The notes beneath the pieces were generated by a model. It saw nothing but the letters and a program-made list of their open reading frames with translations. It ran no database searches and had not been told where the DNA came from. A stretch of 17,859 nucleotides of DNA, taken from contig CAJUJY010000069.1 in the NCBI GenBank assembly GCA_910586555.1, positions 1-17,859 on the forward strand, read 5' to 3'. Position 1 is the stretch's first letter. Every line of letters starts with the position of its first letter. The position numbers were made by a program, and so were the translations under genes. Source of the stretch: an uncultured Lachnospiraceae bacterium. Its GTDB lineage: Bacteria; Bacillota; Clostridia; Lachnospirales; Lachnospiraceae. This document shows positions 1 to 7,840 of the stretch, piece by piece.

Positions 1-80
1 TGCAGGATAACTATAAATTATCTTTTGTTTACACATAATTAAAAGTTTATGAAACATACGTGAAAGAGTAACAGAACAGC

Positions 81-109
81 TTGTTATTAAGGAATTTAAA
101 TGATAAAAT
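81..109 (+). promoter_or_regulatory. candidate promoter for the DUF362 pseudogene
   Basis: TTGTTA (81-86), a 17-base spacer and TAAAAT (104-109) lie upstream of a GGGAGGT ribosome site (136-142) and the ATG at 148. The -35 box has four of six consensus bases. Positions 1-80 hold nothing else I can name. Confidence 0.35.
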
Positions 110-147
110 TATTAACTATAATTATTATAAAAATTGGGAGGTAATAT

Positions 148-1084
148 ATGAAAAACAAAAAGACAGCTATAATATTTGCAATAATACTTCTTCTTATACC
201 AGGCATATCTGCATATGGAAGCATTTACAGGAATAATTGCTGTAAAAAAAACAAACAGGTTTATCCAGTACACGGCCCATATGGAAAGGGAACTGGCGCA
301 AAGCCAGGCCGTGTTGTCTGGAGCCATAACCCGGAGTCTGTAAACTGGAATGGAAAAGGGTGTAAATTTTATTGGAAGAAATAATGGCGTGGCAGATAAG
401 GATAAACCAATAAAATGGTCATATAAATTCCAGGGTGCAGTTAATTATCTTCCTGTCTGTGTAACAGATGCAGAATATATAATTAATCTTGCAAATCTTA
501 AAGGACACAGTTATGGAATCACCTTGTGCGGCAAAAACTATTTTGGTTCATTTATTAATGGCAATGAAATGCGTCCTCCAGAGGGGGCAAACCTGCACCA
601 GTTTCTTACAATGGATAAAATGGAGGTATACAGCCCTCTTACTGACTTAATGGCGAATAAATGGCTTGGGAATAAAACAGTACTATATATGTTAGATGCA
701 CTAATATGTGCGCCGTCAGAAGGTGATAATATTACGGGCAGTAATTCCAGATGGAAACAAAGCCCGTTTAACGGGGATTATACATCAAGTATCTTTATTT
801 CCCAGGATCCAGTTGCAATAGATTCTGTAGGGGCAGATTTTCTGATGAATGAACCAGCCGTAGTTAATAATAACAGCAGCCTGGAAAATAATTCTACAGT
901 TGAAAATTACCTGCATGAAGCAGCACTTGTAAATAAAGCACCATCAGGTATTACATATATGGATGGCAATGGGAAAAAAGTAATAAACCTTGGTGTCCAT
1001 GAACACTGGGATAACCCGGAAAGTAAAAAATACAGCCGTAATCTTGGTAAAAAAGAAGGTATTGAATTAATAAAGGTAAGGTAA
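148..1084 (+). pseudogene. DUF362-domain protein, secreted, broken by an out-of-frame internal deletion
   Basis: Two reading frames make up one gene. Frame one (148-384) has a good GGGAGGT site and an N-terminal signal peptide or anchor (AIIFAIILLLIPGISAYGS). It then carries the start of a DUF362-type protein (KGTGAKPGRVVWSHNPESVNWNGKG). Frame two (from about 350 to 1084) picks up with VNFIGRNNG and continues through the family's conserved CVTDAEYIINLANLKGHS and GKNYFGSF to a conserved C-terminal half (DPVAIDSVGADFL, GVHEHWDNPESKKYSR). From memory of the family, roughly 100 residues normally sit between the WNGK and NxHFxxxNGG segments. They are missing here and the frames do not match, so this looks like an internal deletion rather than a one-base error. 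DUF362 proteins are often predicted iron-sulfur or redox related; the precise function is unknown. It is probably inactive. Confidence 0.75.
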
Positions 1085-1108
1085 ACATAAATAAATTAAA
1101 ATAACCTC

Positions 1109-1138
1109 TTGACTGTTTGGGAATATATATGCCATACT
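1109..1138 (+). promoter_or_regulatory. candidate promoter for the chemoreceptor gene
   Basis: TTGACT (1109-1114), an 18-base spacer and CATACT (1133-1138) lie about 75 bases before the start codon. I looked for a sigma-28 type flagellar promoter (TAAA...GCCGATAA) and did not see one. Confidence 0.3.
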
Positions 1139-1212
1139 TAATTAAGGAGAATGGTTTTACAAGCCATAGCAATTTTATAAACTATAATTAAAATAGAGAG
1201 AAGGGAAGCTTT

Positions 1213-3036
1213 ATGGGTATGGAAGAAACAGGACAAAATGGAGATATATACACAATAAAGGGCCAGCTTACAAAGGGCACAAAGTCTATTGCAAAAAACC
1301 TTGTGTTTCTTACAGCATTTTTTACTGTATTTATGATGCTAGTTATTTTAGTACAGTTTAGCATGGTAAGGTATTCAAATAAAAAATCATTATGTATTTC
1401 AGCATCAGAAGAGGCAAACAAGATTTTCCGTGCAATAGATGACTTTGTATATGGTGGTGAAGCATTCACAGGGCCATTTGAAGCAGGAGAGAAGTTTTCA
1501 ACATTGTATAATGGCATAAAGTCAGAACATGGAGCTGTTATAGGACATATAAACAATGCAAAAGCATTGTATGATGAGTTTTTATTAATTGCAGAAAAGA
1601 CAGTAAATACATATGGCACAGAACCAGAAACTGCTATAGATATGTGTGATACAGATTTATATAATAAACTTGAAGAATTGCGTGATGCATTAAGCCTTGC
1701 ATCTGGGAGTTTTTCAACTATGGAAAAGCAGGCAAGCGGAATAAGCATTGGTCTTATTATTTTTTGTATTGCAGTTGGTGTAATACTTACAGTTTTATCA
1801 ATGAAACGTGCTTTCCGCATTGGCACAAATATGTCGGAGTCTGTTGCAGCGCCAGTAAAAGCAGTTGCAGAATGGGCTAAAAACCTTTCCATGGGAAATG
1901 ATGTAGATATAAATGCTTTTGAGGACAATACAAATAAACAAGGTGTACGCTTAACTGAAATTGACCAGATGGTAAAGGCGTTTTCTAAAATGGCACTTTC
2001 TGCACATGAAAATGCAAGCGTAGTACAAAAAGTTGCGGATGGTGACATGACAGCATTTGTAAATATACGTTCTAATAGCGACATACTTGGCAAAAGCCTA
2101 TATAAAATGGTGCAGAATAACGATATTATGTTTGCACAGATATCAGCAATCGCAGATTCTGTTAAAACAGGCACAGACTCAATAGCAACTGCTGCTTCTG
2201 AACTTGCAGAAAGCTGTACAGCAGAGGCACAGGCAGTAGCGGACTTCCATAGTGAAATAGATAAAACAGATGCCTTAGTTTCAAAAAATGCCAATGATGC
2301 AGAAGTTGCTTATAAACTTTCTAATATAATAAAATCAGATGCAGATGAAAGCAAAGAAAAAATGACGGAACTGCTTGATGCAATGTCTGCTATACAGGAA
2401 GCATCAGAGAAAGTATCAGGTGTTATCTCTAATATAGAAGATATTGCAAGCCAGACAAACCTGCTTGCATTAAACGCAGCAATAGAGGCTGCCAGGGCAG
2501 GGGAAGCAGGAAGAGGGTTTAGTGTTGTAGCTAACTCTGTTACAGAGCTTGCAAAGAAAAGTACCATGGCAGCAACAGAAAGCAAAGTATTAATTGAAGA
2601 TACAATAGCAAAAGCTGTAAGAGGAAGTGAACTGTCAGGTGATACATTTGCTGCATTTGGCAAAATAACAGATTCAATAAATGAGATTATAAATGTAACA
2701 GACCGTATAATGACATCAGGTACTATACAAAAAGAAAATATGGATAATATAGAAAGGGGAATACAGAAAATATCAGACCTGGTATCAAATAATGCTGCTT
2801 CAAGCGAAGAAACTGCTGCAATGACAGAAGAAATCACTAAAAATGCAGAAGTGTTAAAAACATCTATGGGACAGTTCCATTTAAGGCACAGGGAACCAGG
2901 AAAGCCATATATACCAGTTGAAAAAGAAAATGACCAGGAATTTGTCCGTGTTGCAACAGAAAACTATGAGAAGTTTATTAATTCCAAGGCAGGACGTGAA
3001 ATGATGGAGTTATATAAAACTGATAACCAGGAATAA
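1213..3036 (+). CDS. methyl-accepting chemotaxis protein
   Basis: A transmembrane chemoreceptor that senses an extracellular signal and controls the CheA kinase. Residues about 30-53 (NLVFLTAFFTVFMMLVILVQ) form TM1. A short extracellular domain spans about 54-175, and TM2 is about 176-198 (GISIGLIIFCIAVGVILTVL). A HAMP-like linker follows, then a long alpha-helical signalling domain. The hairpin tip is at about residues 411-447 (IASQTNLLALNAAIEAARAG, then EAGRGFSVVANSVTELAKKS), the most conserved MCP segment. The predicted length of 607 residues is normal. An AAGGGA-type ribosome site precedes the ATG. No CheR-binding pentapeptide such as NWETF is seen at the C-terminus, which ends MELYKTDNQE. 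The ligand cannot be predicted. The gene is monocistronic, closed by the terminator at 3086-3130. Confidence 0.95.
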   Translation: MGMEETGQNGDIYTIKGQLTKGTKSIAKNLVFLTAFFTVFMMLVILVQFSMVRYSNKKSLCISASEEANKIFRAIDDFVYGGEAFTGPFEAGEKFSTLYNGIKSEHGAVIGHINNAKALYDEFLLIAEKTVNTYGTEPETAIDMCDTDLYNKLEELRDALSLASGSFSTMEKQASGISIGLIIFCIAVGVILTVLSMKRAFRIGTNMSESVAAPVKAVAEWAKNLSMGNDVDINAFEDNTNKQGVRLTEIDQMVKAFSKMALSAHENASVVQKVADGDMTAFVNIRSNSDILGKSLYKMVQNNDIMFAQISAIADSVKTGTDSIATAASELAESCTAEAQAVADFHSEIDKTDALVSKNANDAEVAYKLSNIIKSDADESKEKMTELLDAMSAIQEASEKVSGVISNIEDIASQTNLLALNAAIEAARAGEAGRGFSVVANSVTELAKKSTMAATESKVLIEDTIAKAVRGSELSGDTFAAFGKITDSINEIINVTDRIMTSGTIQKENMDNIERGIQKISDLVSNNAASSEETAAMTEEITKNAEVLKTSMGQFHLRHREPGKPYIPVEKENDQEFVRVATENYEKFINSKAGREMMELYKTDNQE

Positions 3037-3085
3037 TGGCATAAGGAAATAAACAGAAATAATAATTAAAAGCATACAGACAGGT

Positions 3086-3130
3086 AAAAACCACCCGTCC
3101 CTGTAAAACCAGGGTTCTGGTGGTTTTTAT
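3086..3130. terminator. bidirectional rho-independent terminator
   Basis: Outer stem AAAAACCACC (3086-3095) pairs with GGTGGTTTTT (3119-3128), with a nested CCCTG/CAGGG stem. T-runs occur on both strands. It ends the chemoreceptor on the plus strand and the small minus-strand gene at 3133-3222. Confidence 0.9.
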
Positions 3131-3132
3131 TA

Positions 3133-3222
3133 TTATACACTATCTCCTGTCTGGAAAATAAAAGATACAGTTTTCTTTATTGTCCATGCTCTTTTCATTA
3201 TTATTGATTTATTATATTTCAT
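3133..3222 (-). pseudogene. truncated MKRAW-type small element protein
   Basis: The minus-strand ORF of 29 codons starts with ATG at 3222, seven bases after a perfect AGGAGGT site (reverse complement of 3230-3236). It is driven by the promoter at 3283-3311. The protein begins MKYNKSIIMKRAWTIKK and ends TGDSV. The core IMKRAW-I-K matches a family of small proteins on Firmicute mobile elements whose members usually run further and contain a second conserved helix ending in KMAW or similar. That half is missing here. Intact expression signals on a shortened protein suggest a truncated gene, though a genuine micro-peptide cannot be excluded. Confidence 0.5.
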
Positions 3223-3282
3223 AATAGCTACCTCCTGTGATTTGATTAATTTTTGTTTGCTGTTGTTTTATATCGTAGTTAT

Positions 3283-3311
3283 ACTATATCACATATATGT
3301 GTGACTGTCAA
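3283..3311 (-). promoter_or_regulatory. minus-strand promoter with operator inside the spacer
   Basis: On the minus strand TTGACA (complement of 3306-3311) and TATAGT (complement of 3283-3288) are 17 bases apart. The 12-bp palindrome at 3290-3301 lies between the two boxes, so a bound repressor would block polymerase directly. It drives the small gene ending at 3133. Confidence 0.75.
3290..3301. promoter_or_regulatory. probable operator palindrome CACATATATGTG
   Basis: A perfect 12-bp palindrome overlaps the minus-strand promoter spacer. A related inverted repeat with the same TCACAT half-site is at 3663-3680, and a lone TCACAT half-site is at 3319-3324. The likely binder is the adjacent XRE protein; that is inference. 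Confidence 0.6.
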
Positions 3312-3344
3312 TACTAAAATCACATTTTTTTGAGAAAATTTTTG

Positions 3345-3373
3345 TTGACAAAATCGGTACATTATTATATAGT
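3345..3373 (+). promoter_or_regulatory. promoter of the XRE regulator
   Basis: TTGACA (3345-3350), 17 bases, then TATAGT (3368-3373). Transcription should begin near 3380, right at the ATG there. That argues against the ATG as a normal start and for the downstream TTG at 3407. Confidence 0.8.
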
Positions 3374-3406
3374 AAATATATGATTTCAAAAGGAGGCAGA
3401 ATCGAA

Positions 3407-3679
3407 TTGTTGCAATATAAAATAGATGTAATTTCAGAACTTGCGAAAGTTGGAATAAACACAACAACCGCAAAGAAAAGTGGGATTTTCGGGCAGGATA
3501 CCATGCGGAAATTTAGAAACGGAGACACAAAAATATCTTTGGAAGTCCTCAACCGGCTTTGTTGCGTTTTGGAAATGCAACCAAGGGATATAATCAAGTT
3601 TGTGGAAACAGAGGAGGACAGAGAAAAAATAATCTCAAAAATATGTGAAAAACCTATTGATAATCACATAAATATGTGA
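3407..3679 (+). CDS. XRE/Cro-CI family helix-turn-helix regulator
   Basis: A small DNA-binding regulator of about 90 residues. After an N-terminal MLQYKIDVISELAKVGIN, the helix-turn-helix runs through TTTAKKSGIFGQDTMRKFRNG and ISLEVLNRLCCVLEMQPRDII. The -LxxLCxxLxxQPxDIIxF ending is typical of the single-domain XRE family. I chose TTG 3407 because AGGAGG (3391-3396) sits ten bases upstream. The in-frame ATG at 3380 would coincide with the predicted transcription start and has no ribosome site. It is divergent from the small gene at 3133-3222, with an operator-like palindrome between them, so it probably controls both promoters. It is the only gene of this remnant that still looks whole. Confidence 0.85.
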   Translation: MLQYKIDVISELAKVGINTTTAKKSGIFGQDTMRKFRNGDTKISLEVLNRLCCVLEMQPRDIIKFVETEEDREKIISKICEKPIDNHINM

Positions 3680-3680
3680 T
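3663..3680. repeat. inverted repeat ATCACATA-aa-TATGTGAT overlapping the XRE stop
   Basis: Perfect 8-bp arms with a two-base centre, sharing the TCACAT half-site with the operator at 3290-3301. It overlaps the end of the XRE gene and precedes the downstream remnant gene. It may be a second binding site for the XRE protein. Confidence 0.5.
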
Positions 3681-3686
3681 ATATTA

Positions 3687-3720
3687 TACTTATCAAGAGG
3701 GAAACATATCTTGATAAGTA
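3687..3720. repeat. 12-bp perfect inverted repeat, 10-base loop
   Basis: TACTTATCAAGA (3687-3698) and TCTTGATAAGTA (3709-3720). In RNA this is a stable hairpin. AGAGGG at its loop edge could act as a ribosome site for a TTG at 3711 inside the right arm. There is no T-run, so it is a weak terminator candidate; an attenuator or protein site is possible. Confidence 0.45.
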
Positions 3721-3767
3721 ACCAAAAAGCAGACGGCAAGGAAAGCTTCAAGGGGAAAGAAGGAAAT

Positions 3768-3896
3768 ATGGACGAAATGACAATGACGGAAACTGCAAGA
3801 TTAATCTTAGGATTAAGAGCAGCTGGTTTTGGTGAAAAAGAGAAGTTGGGGCAGGCTTGCCACTGCCCCGGTTGTAAAAAAAACAGATTATGGTAG
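3768..3896 (+). pseudogene. TETARLILGLRAAG-type small element protein, 3' end replaced
   Basis: The ATG at 3768 follows GGGGAAAGAAGGAAAT. The product starts MDEMTMTETARLILGLRAAG, then FGEKE. This matches the first half of a short protein family common on Firmicute integrative elements, in which the text normally continues with an aspartate/phenylalanine-rich helix ending near a GxExY motif. Here it switches after GEKE to KLGQACHCPGCKKNRLW, which does not fit the family. The switch coincides with a GGGGCAG/CTGCCCC hairpin at 3848-3869. An in-frame TTG at 3711 would add 19 residues of unlikely sequence. The best reading is a gene truncated by recombination. Confidence 0.5.
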
Positions 3897-3935
3897 GATT
3901 ATAACAGATTAATGCAAATAAATCAATAAATAAAA

Positions 3936-4129
3936 TGCGGCAGGGAACGGCTGGAAGATGAAGATTTTGTTAAAAATGGCAGAGTGTACAAAAAATATAC
4001 AATGCCCGTACATTTTCAAAACAAGGGGCTGGTATGGTAGTGGCATTGCTTGATAATGAGTTTGCTGCTGAACACGCAAGAGAGATAATAGTAGAGCATA
4101 ATAAGTCTAAATATAGCAGTTTTAATTAA
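3936..4129 (+). pseudogene. unidentified protein fragments in two frames
   Basis: One frame (3936-4040) reads RERLEDEDFVKNGRVYKKY and TMPVHFQNKGLVW to a TAG. A second frame (ATG 4034 to TAA 4129) reads MVVALLDNEFAAEHAREI, then IVEHNKSKYSSFN. Charge and helix content look like real protein, and the two pieces could be one coding end split by a small shift around 4030-4040. I do not recognise the family. The remainder of 3897-4211 shows no other gene. Confidence 0.3.
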
Positions 4130-4211
4130 AAAGTTGATTATAAAATAAGCTGTCCAAAGCAGCCGGAACAAGTTAGATTATTTTAAAGTTAGAAACTAAT
4201 TAGCGACATAT

Positions 4212-4255
4212 TTTTTAAAAAGCCCGGAATTTCTGTTTCCCGGGCTTTTTAAAAA
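4212..4255. terminator. strong rho-independent terminator
   Basis: TTTTTAAAAAGCCCGG (4212-4227) pairs with CCGGGCTTTTTAAAAA (4240-4255) around a 12-base loop, with T-runs both ways. It separates the element remnant from the two-component operon. Confidence 0.9.
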
Positions 4256-4282
4256 TTAAACAAATTTTAATCCTTTTCCATA

Positions 4283-4311
4283 TTGAAACTTAATCTCTAT
4301 TTTCATATAAT
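4283..4311 (+). promoter_or_regulatory. promoter of the two-component operon
   Basis: TTGAAA (4283-4288), 17 bases, TATAAT (4306-4311). A second possible promoter, TTGGCA (4349-4354) with TAATAT (4372-4377) at 17-base spacing, lies closer to the gene. The first predicts a leader of about 100 bases. Confidence 0.7.
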
Positions 4312-4421
4312 ATTAAATGTACAATATAATACAAAAAAATCTTTAAAATTGGCAATATTTTCTTATAAAAATAATATTTGTACTACTATATATTTTAGAA
4401 AGAAGGAAGGGCACGGATAAT

Positions 4422-5123
4422 ATGTATAATATTTTAATTTGTGATGATGAAAAGGATATAGTTTCTGCGCTTGAGATATATTTAAGGGCAGATGGTTATA
4501 AAACATATAAAGCTTATAATGGAAAAGAAGCAATTTCAATTATAGGCTGTGAAGAAATACATCTTGTGCTTCTGGATATAATGATGCCAGGAATGGATGG
4601 GATAGAAACTATTTCAAGGATAAGGCAGATAAGTAATGTGCCTGTTATTTTCCTTACTGCAAAGGGGGAAGATGCTGATAAAGTGCTTGGGCTTAATATT
4701 GGTGCGGATGATTATATAACTAAGCCTTTTAATCCTATAGAGTTACAGGCAAGGGCAAGATCGCAGCTTAGAAGGTATTTGAAACTTGGCAGCGGGAATG
4801 TCTATAATGATATACTGGTAATGGGCGGGATTTCCCTTAATGACAAAGCAAAGGAGGTTACACTTGATGGTGTGCCAGTGCAGCTTACAAAGACAGAGTA
4901 TGATATACTTAAATTCCTTATGCAAAATCCTGGGGAAGCATTTTCACCACAGAAAATATACCAGAAAGTATGGAAGGGTGAACCATTTGGCACTGAAAAT
5001 ACAGTTGCGGTGCATATAAGGCATTTAAGGGAAAAAATAGAGTATGATCCTGCAAATCCAAGATATCTTATAGCTGTATGGGGCCGCGGATATAAAATGG
5101 AAGATAGTAACAGTAAAGGGTAA
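4422..5123 (+). CDS. OmpR/PhoB-type response regulator (VanR-like)
   Basis: A two-component response regulator that binds DNA when phosphorylated. The receiver domain (about 1-118) has the acidic pocket D8/D9, phospho-acceptor D52 (VLLDIMMPGMDG), switch T79 and K101 (DDYITKPFNP). The C-terminal winged helix (about 130-228) includes QLTKTEYDILKFLMQNPGEA and VAVHIRHLREKIE ending in WGRGYKME. The 233-residue length is standard. An AGAAGGAAGG site precedes the ATG. The kinase gene follows after 43 bases with no terminator, so the two are co-transcribed and almost certainly partners. The regulon is not identifiable here; no ABC exporter or van ligase lies beside it, so an antibiotic-resistance role is not supported. 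Confidence 0.95.
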   Translation: MYNILICDDEKDIVSALEIYLRADGYKTYKAYNGKEAISIIGCEEIHLVLLDIMMPGMDGIETISRIRQISNVPVIFLTAKGEDADKVLGLNIGADDYITKPFNPIELQARARSQLRRYLKLGSGNVYNDILVMGGISLNDKAKEVTLDGVPVQLTKTEYDILKFLMQNPGEAFSPQKIYQKVWKGEPFGTENTVAVHIRHLREKIEYDPANPRYLIAVWGRGYKMEDSNSKG

Positions 5124-5166
5124 TTAAGAGTTATTAAACAGTTTTACAAGAAACGGGGGTTAATAA

Positions 5167-7698
5167 ATGAAAAAACTCGTATCTAATTTATTAAGGTATA
5201 TATTAATATTTATAGCATTAATTGCCGGCTGTATATGTGTATTTTCCATAACAGTCATAGTACTGGCATTTTCCATAGGTGCATATAATAATGATTTAAG
5301 CACTATTACAAATAATGGCAGGAAAAACCTGTCAGGGCTGTATTCAAGGTATATTTTTGAAAACATGAAAAGGTCTGGCAAACCGGAATGTATGGAAAAG
5401 TCAAATCTACAGTATGTTATTGTAAAGGGCATAAATCCTGGCAAAGAAATAGATAGTGCAGAGAATAAAAAAGTAATTTCTGATAAAGATAATATTATTT
5501 ATACTAACCTGGGTATTTATGGGGAAGAACCAGATGAATTTTATTATGATAATTATAAAATTTTTTATGAAGAAGAACCTTTAACAAATAAACCTTTAGG
5601 AATTATAAGAAGCCTTTTTGATGATGGCGGAGGCCATCATAAATTTAATAATTATAAATCATATAAGGAATATGTATACAGGATATTTTATAAAGATGGT
5701 ATTTTTTACTTTGAAACAGAAAATTATGCATTTCCGGCATACAGCATTGAAATACCTGCTGCCAGTTTAAGCAGCAGTGATTATAAAATACTTAAAGGAC
5801 AGGGATATATTTCTGGAAAAAAAGATTATGTGTTATATGAATCTGGATACAATAAAGAAGGTAATCTTTTTTACAGATGTCCGTGGCTTTATAATATGGT
5901 TCTTGACACTTCTTCATACCAGAAATGGCAGGGATTATTGATTAATGGGATTTCATTTAATCCAGGTACCATTAAAAATGGAAAACCAGGTAAAAATATA
6001 AAAATATTTGAACTGGGTAAAAAAGATAATTATTATTCTTCTAATATTGAAAATTATGACAACTATGCCAAAGACAGCAAAAACCAGGTAAACCTTGATT
6101 ATATGGATATTGTTATATCATATGAAATAGAAGATAATACATATAACAATGTATATGCTATTTTAACTAATGTTAAACCACCATTTGACAGAAGTACGGG
6201 GGACTTGTTCTATTCCCAGAAAAAACTAATTAAATTTTTATATAAAACCAGGTACTCATTTATAACAATAACAGCCGTTTCATTAATAGTATTTACCATA
6301 CTGCTTATATTCTGCTGTTATAGCAGGTACTTATGCCCGGATAATAATAAAGCAGTAAAAAACATATTCCACCGTATACCATTTTTATTGTATTTAGTTA
6401 TTATAATATCAATATTAGCACTGGATATTTTTACTGGAATAGAATTATTAAATGGTTCAATACCTTATGCAGATAATCTAAAAGTACTTGCATTTTTATG
6501 TTTTCTGGCAGCATTATGGATTATGTCATGTATTTTCCTGTTTATAATGATTTGTATGGAAATTAGCTGCCGGCTTGGTGCAGGAATATTCTTAAAAAGC
6601 ACAGTTTTATACTTTATATACAATATATTTAAAAAAGCATTTATTTCTTTAAAAGATGCATACAATAAAGCAAACAGGAGTTTAACATTCTTTACCAGGA
6701 CATTATTAATACTTGTAATGGTTAATTTATTAATTATATCAGGGTTTGTACTAAATGCAGTAAATAGCAGAAGAACAGACATTGGATATAGTATGGTTTT
6801 TATTGTATTTGCTATATGTGTGTTACTGGACTTTTTCCTGTTAAAAATTGTACTCCAAATGACTGCTTTACAGGTACATGCCAGGGAAATGGCATCTGGA
6901 AACCTTGAAAATAAAACTGATACTTCAAAAATGGCATGGGAATTTAAAAAACATGGGGAATACCTTAACCAGATTGGGGAGGGAATGGCACTTGCAGTAA
7001 ATGAAAGGATAAAGAGCGAACATTTTAAAACAGAACTTATTACAAATGTATCACATGATATAAAAACCCCTCTTACCTCAATTATAAATTATACTGGGCT
7101 GCTTAAAAAAGAAAATATACAACTCCCACAGGCACAGGAATATATTGAGGTTTTAGAACGCCAGTCTGCAAGGCTTAAAAAACTTATTGAAGATTTAATG
7201 GAAGCTTCAAAAGCTTCAACAGGCAATGTTACTGTTGAACTTGGCCTTTGTGATATAAACATACTTCTTACACAGGCTATTGGGGAATTTGAGGAGAAAT
7301 TAAATGGTAAAGAACTGGAACTTATAATAAATAAATCCCAGGAAGATGTATTTATTATGGCTGACAACAGGCATATATGGAGGATATTTGACAATCTTAT
7401 GAATAATATATGCAAGTATGGCCAGCCAGGTACAAGGGTCTATATAAATATTGAACAAAAAGATACAAAAGTTTTAATTATATTCCGCAATACATCAAAA
7501 TACCAGCTAAATATATCAAGTGATGAACTTCTGGAAAGGTTTGTGCGTGGTGATTCTTCACGCCATACAGAAGGAAACGGGCTTGGGCTTTCCATAGCAC
7601 AAAACCTTGCAGAACTTATGGGAGGAAGCTTAAAGCTGCATGTAGATGGGGATTTGTTTAAAGTAGTCCTGGAATTTCCAAAGGCAGTACAGCCATAA
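5167..7698 (+). CDS. membrane sensor histidine kinase with large extracellular domain
   Basis: Sensor kinase partner of the upstream regulator. TM1 is about residues 13-40. An unusually long extracellular region spans about 41-362 and is Tyr/Asn/Lys rich, with no family I can name. Five more membrane spans follow near 364-386, 405-427, 440-465, 510-533 and 541-565. The dimerisation/phosphoacceptor domain carries H630 in NVSHDIKTPLTSIINY. The N box is near 742-747 (FDNLMNN) and the G box near 802-809 (EGNGLGLS), so the catalytic core appears complete. The 843 residues are long for this group because of the sensor domain and the extra spans. GGGGG before the ATG serves as the ribosome site. Its likely role is sensing an envelope or extracellular signal and phosphorylating D52 of the regulator. 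Confidence 0.93.
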   Translation: MKKLVSNLLRYILIFIALIAGCICVFSITVIVLAFSIGAYNNDLSTITNNGRKNLSGLYSRYIFENMKRSGKPECMEKSNLQYVIVKGINPGKEIDSAENKKVISDKDNIIYTNLGIYGEEPDEFYYDNYKIFYEEEPLTNKPLGIIRSLFDDGGGHHKFNNYKSYKEYVYRIFYKDGIFYFETENYAFPAYSIEIPAASLSSSDYKILKGQGYISGKKDYVLYESGYNKEGNLFYRCPWLYNMVLDTSSYQKWQGLLINGISFNPGTIKNGKPGKNIKIFELGKKDNYYSSNIENYDNYAKDSKNQVNLDYMDIVISYEIEDNTYNNVYAILTNVKPPFDRSTGDLFYSQKKLIKFLYKTRYSFITITAVSLIVFTILLIFCCYSRYLCPDNNKAVKNIFHRIPFLLYLVIIISILALDIFTGIELLNGSIPYADNLKVLAFLCFLAALWIMSCIFLFIMICMEISCRLGAGIFLKSTVLYFIYNIFKKAFISLKDAYNKANRSLTFFTRTLLILVMVNLLIISGFVLNAVNSRRTDIGYSMVFIVFAICVLLDFFLLKIVLQMTALQVHAREMASGNLENKTDTSKMAWEFKKHGEYLNQIGEGMALAVNERIKSEHFKTELITNVSHDIKTPLTSIINYTGLLKKENIQLPQAQEYIEVLERQSARLKKLIEDLMEASKASTGNVTVELGLCDINILLTQAIGEFEEKLNGKELELIINKSQEDVFIMADNRHIWRIFDNLMNNICKYGQPGTRVYINIEQKDTKVLIIFRNTSKYQLNISSDELLERFVRGDSSRHTEGNGLGLSIAQNLAELMGGSLKLHVDGDLFKVVLEFPKAVQP

Positions 7699-7740
7699 TT
7701 ATACACAATGCCGTTTAGTCCAGGTAATGGAAACTAAAAT

Positions 7741-7793
7741 ATTAAGTCCTGGCAATTTATAGAAATATTTTCTGTAAATTACCAGGACTTAAT
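7741..7793. terminator. long bidirectional hairpin between convergent genes
   Basis: A 19-bp stem with one mismatch: ATTAAGTCCTGGCAATTTA (7741-7759) against its near-complement at 7775-7793, with a 15-base loop. It lies between the stop of the kinase gene and the stop of the convergent protease gene. T-runs are short, so termination is likely but less certain than for the other hairpins. Confidence 0.6.
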
Positions 7794-7840
7794 AAAATTT
7801 AATAATATTGTAATTATGCCATGCCAGCATAAAAAAGAAT

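Larger units (their letters stand above)
3133..4129. mobile_element. degenerate mobile-element remnant (ICE or prophage accessory segment)
   Basis: Between two strong terminators (3086-3130 and 4212-4255) lies a patch of element-type genes. It holds a divergently promoted XRE regulator, a minus-strand MKRAW-type small protein cut to 29 residues, the first part of a TETARLILGLRAAG-type small protein, and unplaced protein fragments. No integrase, transposase or flanking repeat is visible. The identification rests on recognising small proteins that, from my knowledge, commonly travel with Firmicute integrative elements. The exact element family is not determined. Confidence 0.5.

Noticed and set aside
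1188..2837. Long open frames on the minus strand under the chemoreceptor gene
   Set aside because: They mirror the coding strand, are Ser/Ile/Ala rich without motifs and have no ribosome sites; the chemoreceptor is certain.
3380..3406. ATG at 3380 as the XRE start
   Set aside because: It falls at the predicted transcription start, and the AGGAGG lies downstream of it, inside the would-be coding region.
3848..3869. GGGGCAG/CTGCCCC hairpin as a terminator
   Set aside because: It is followed by GGTTGTAAAAAAAAC with no T-run on the plus strand; it is more likely tied to the joint in the truncated gene.
4422..7698. A vancomycin-resistance-type (vanRS) locus
   Set aside because: The regulator resembles VanR, but no ligase, dipeptidase or dehydrogenase genes lie nearby and the kinase sensor domain is unlike VanS.
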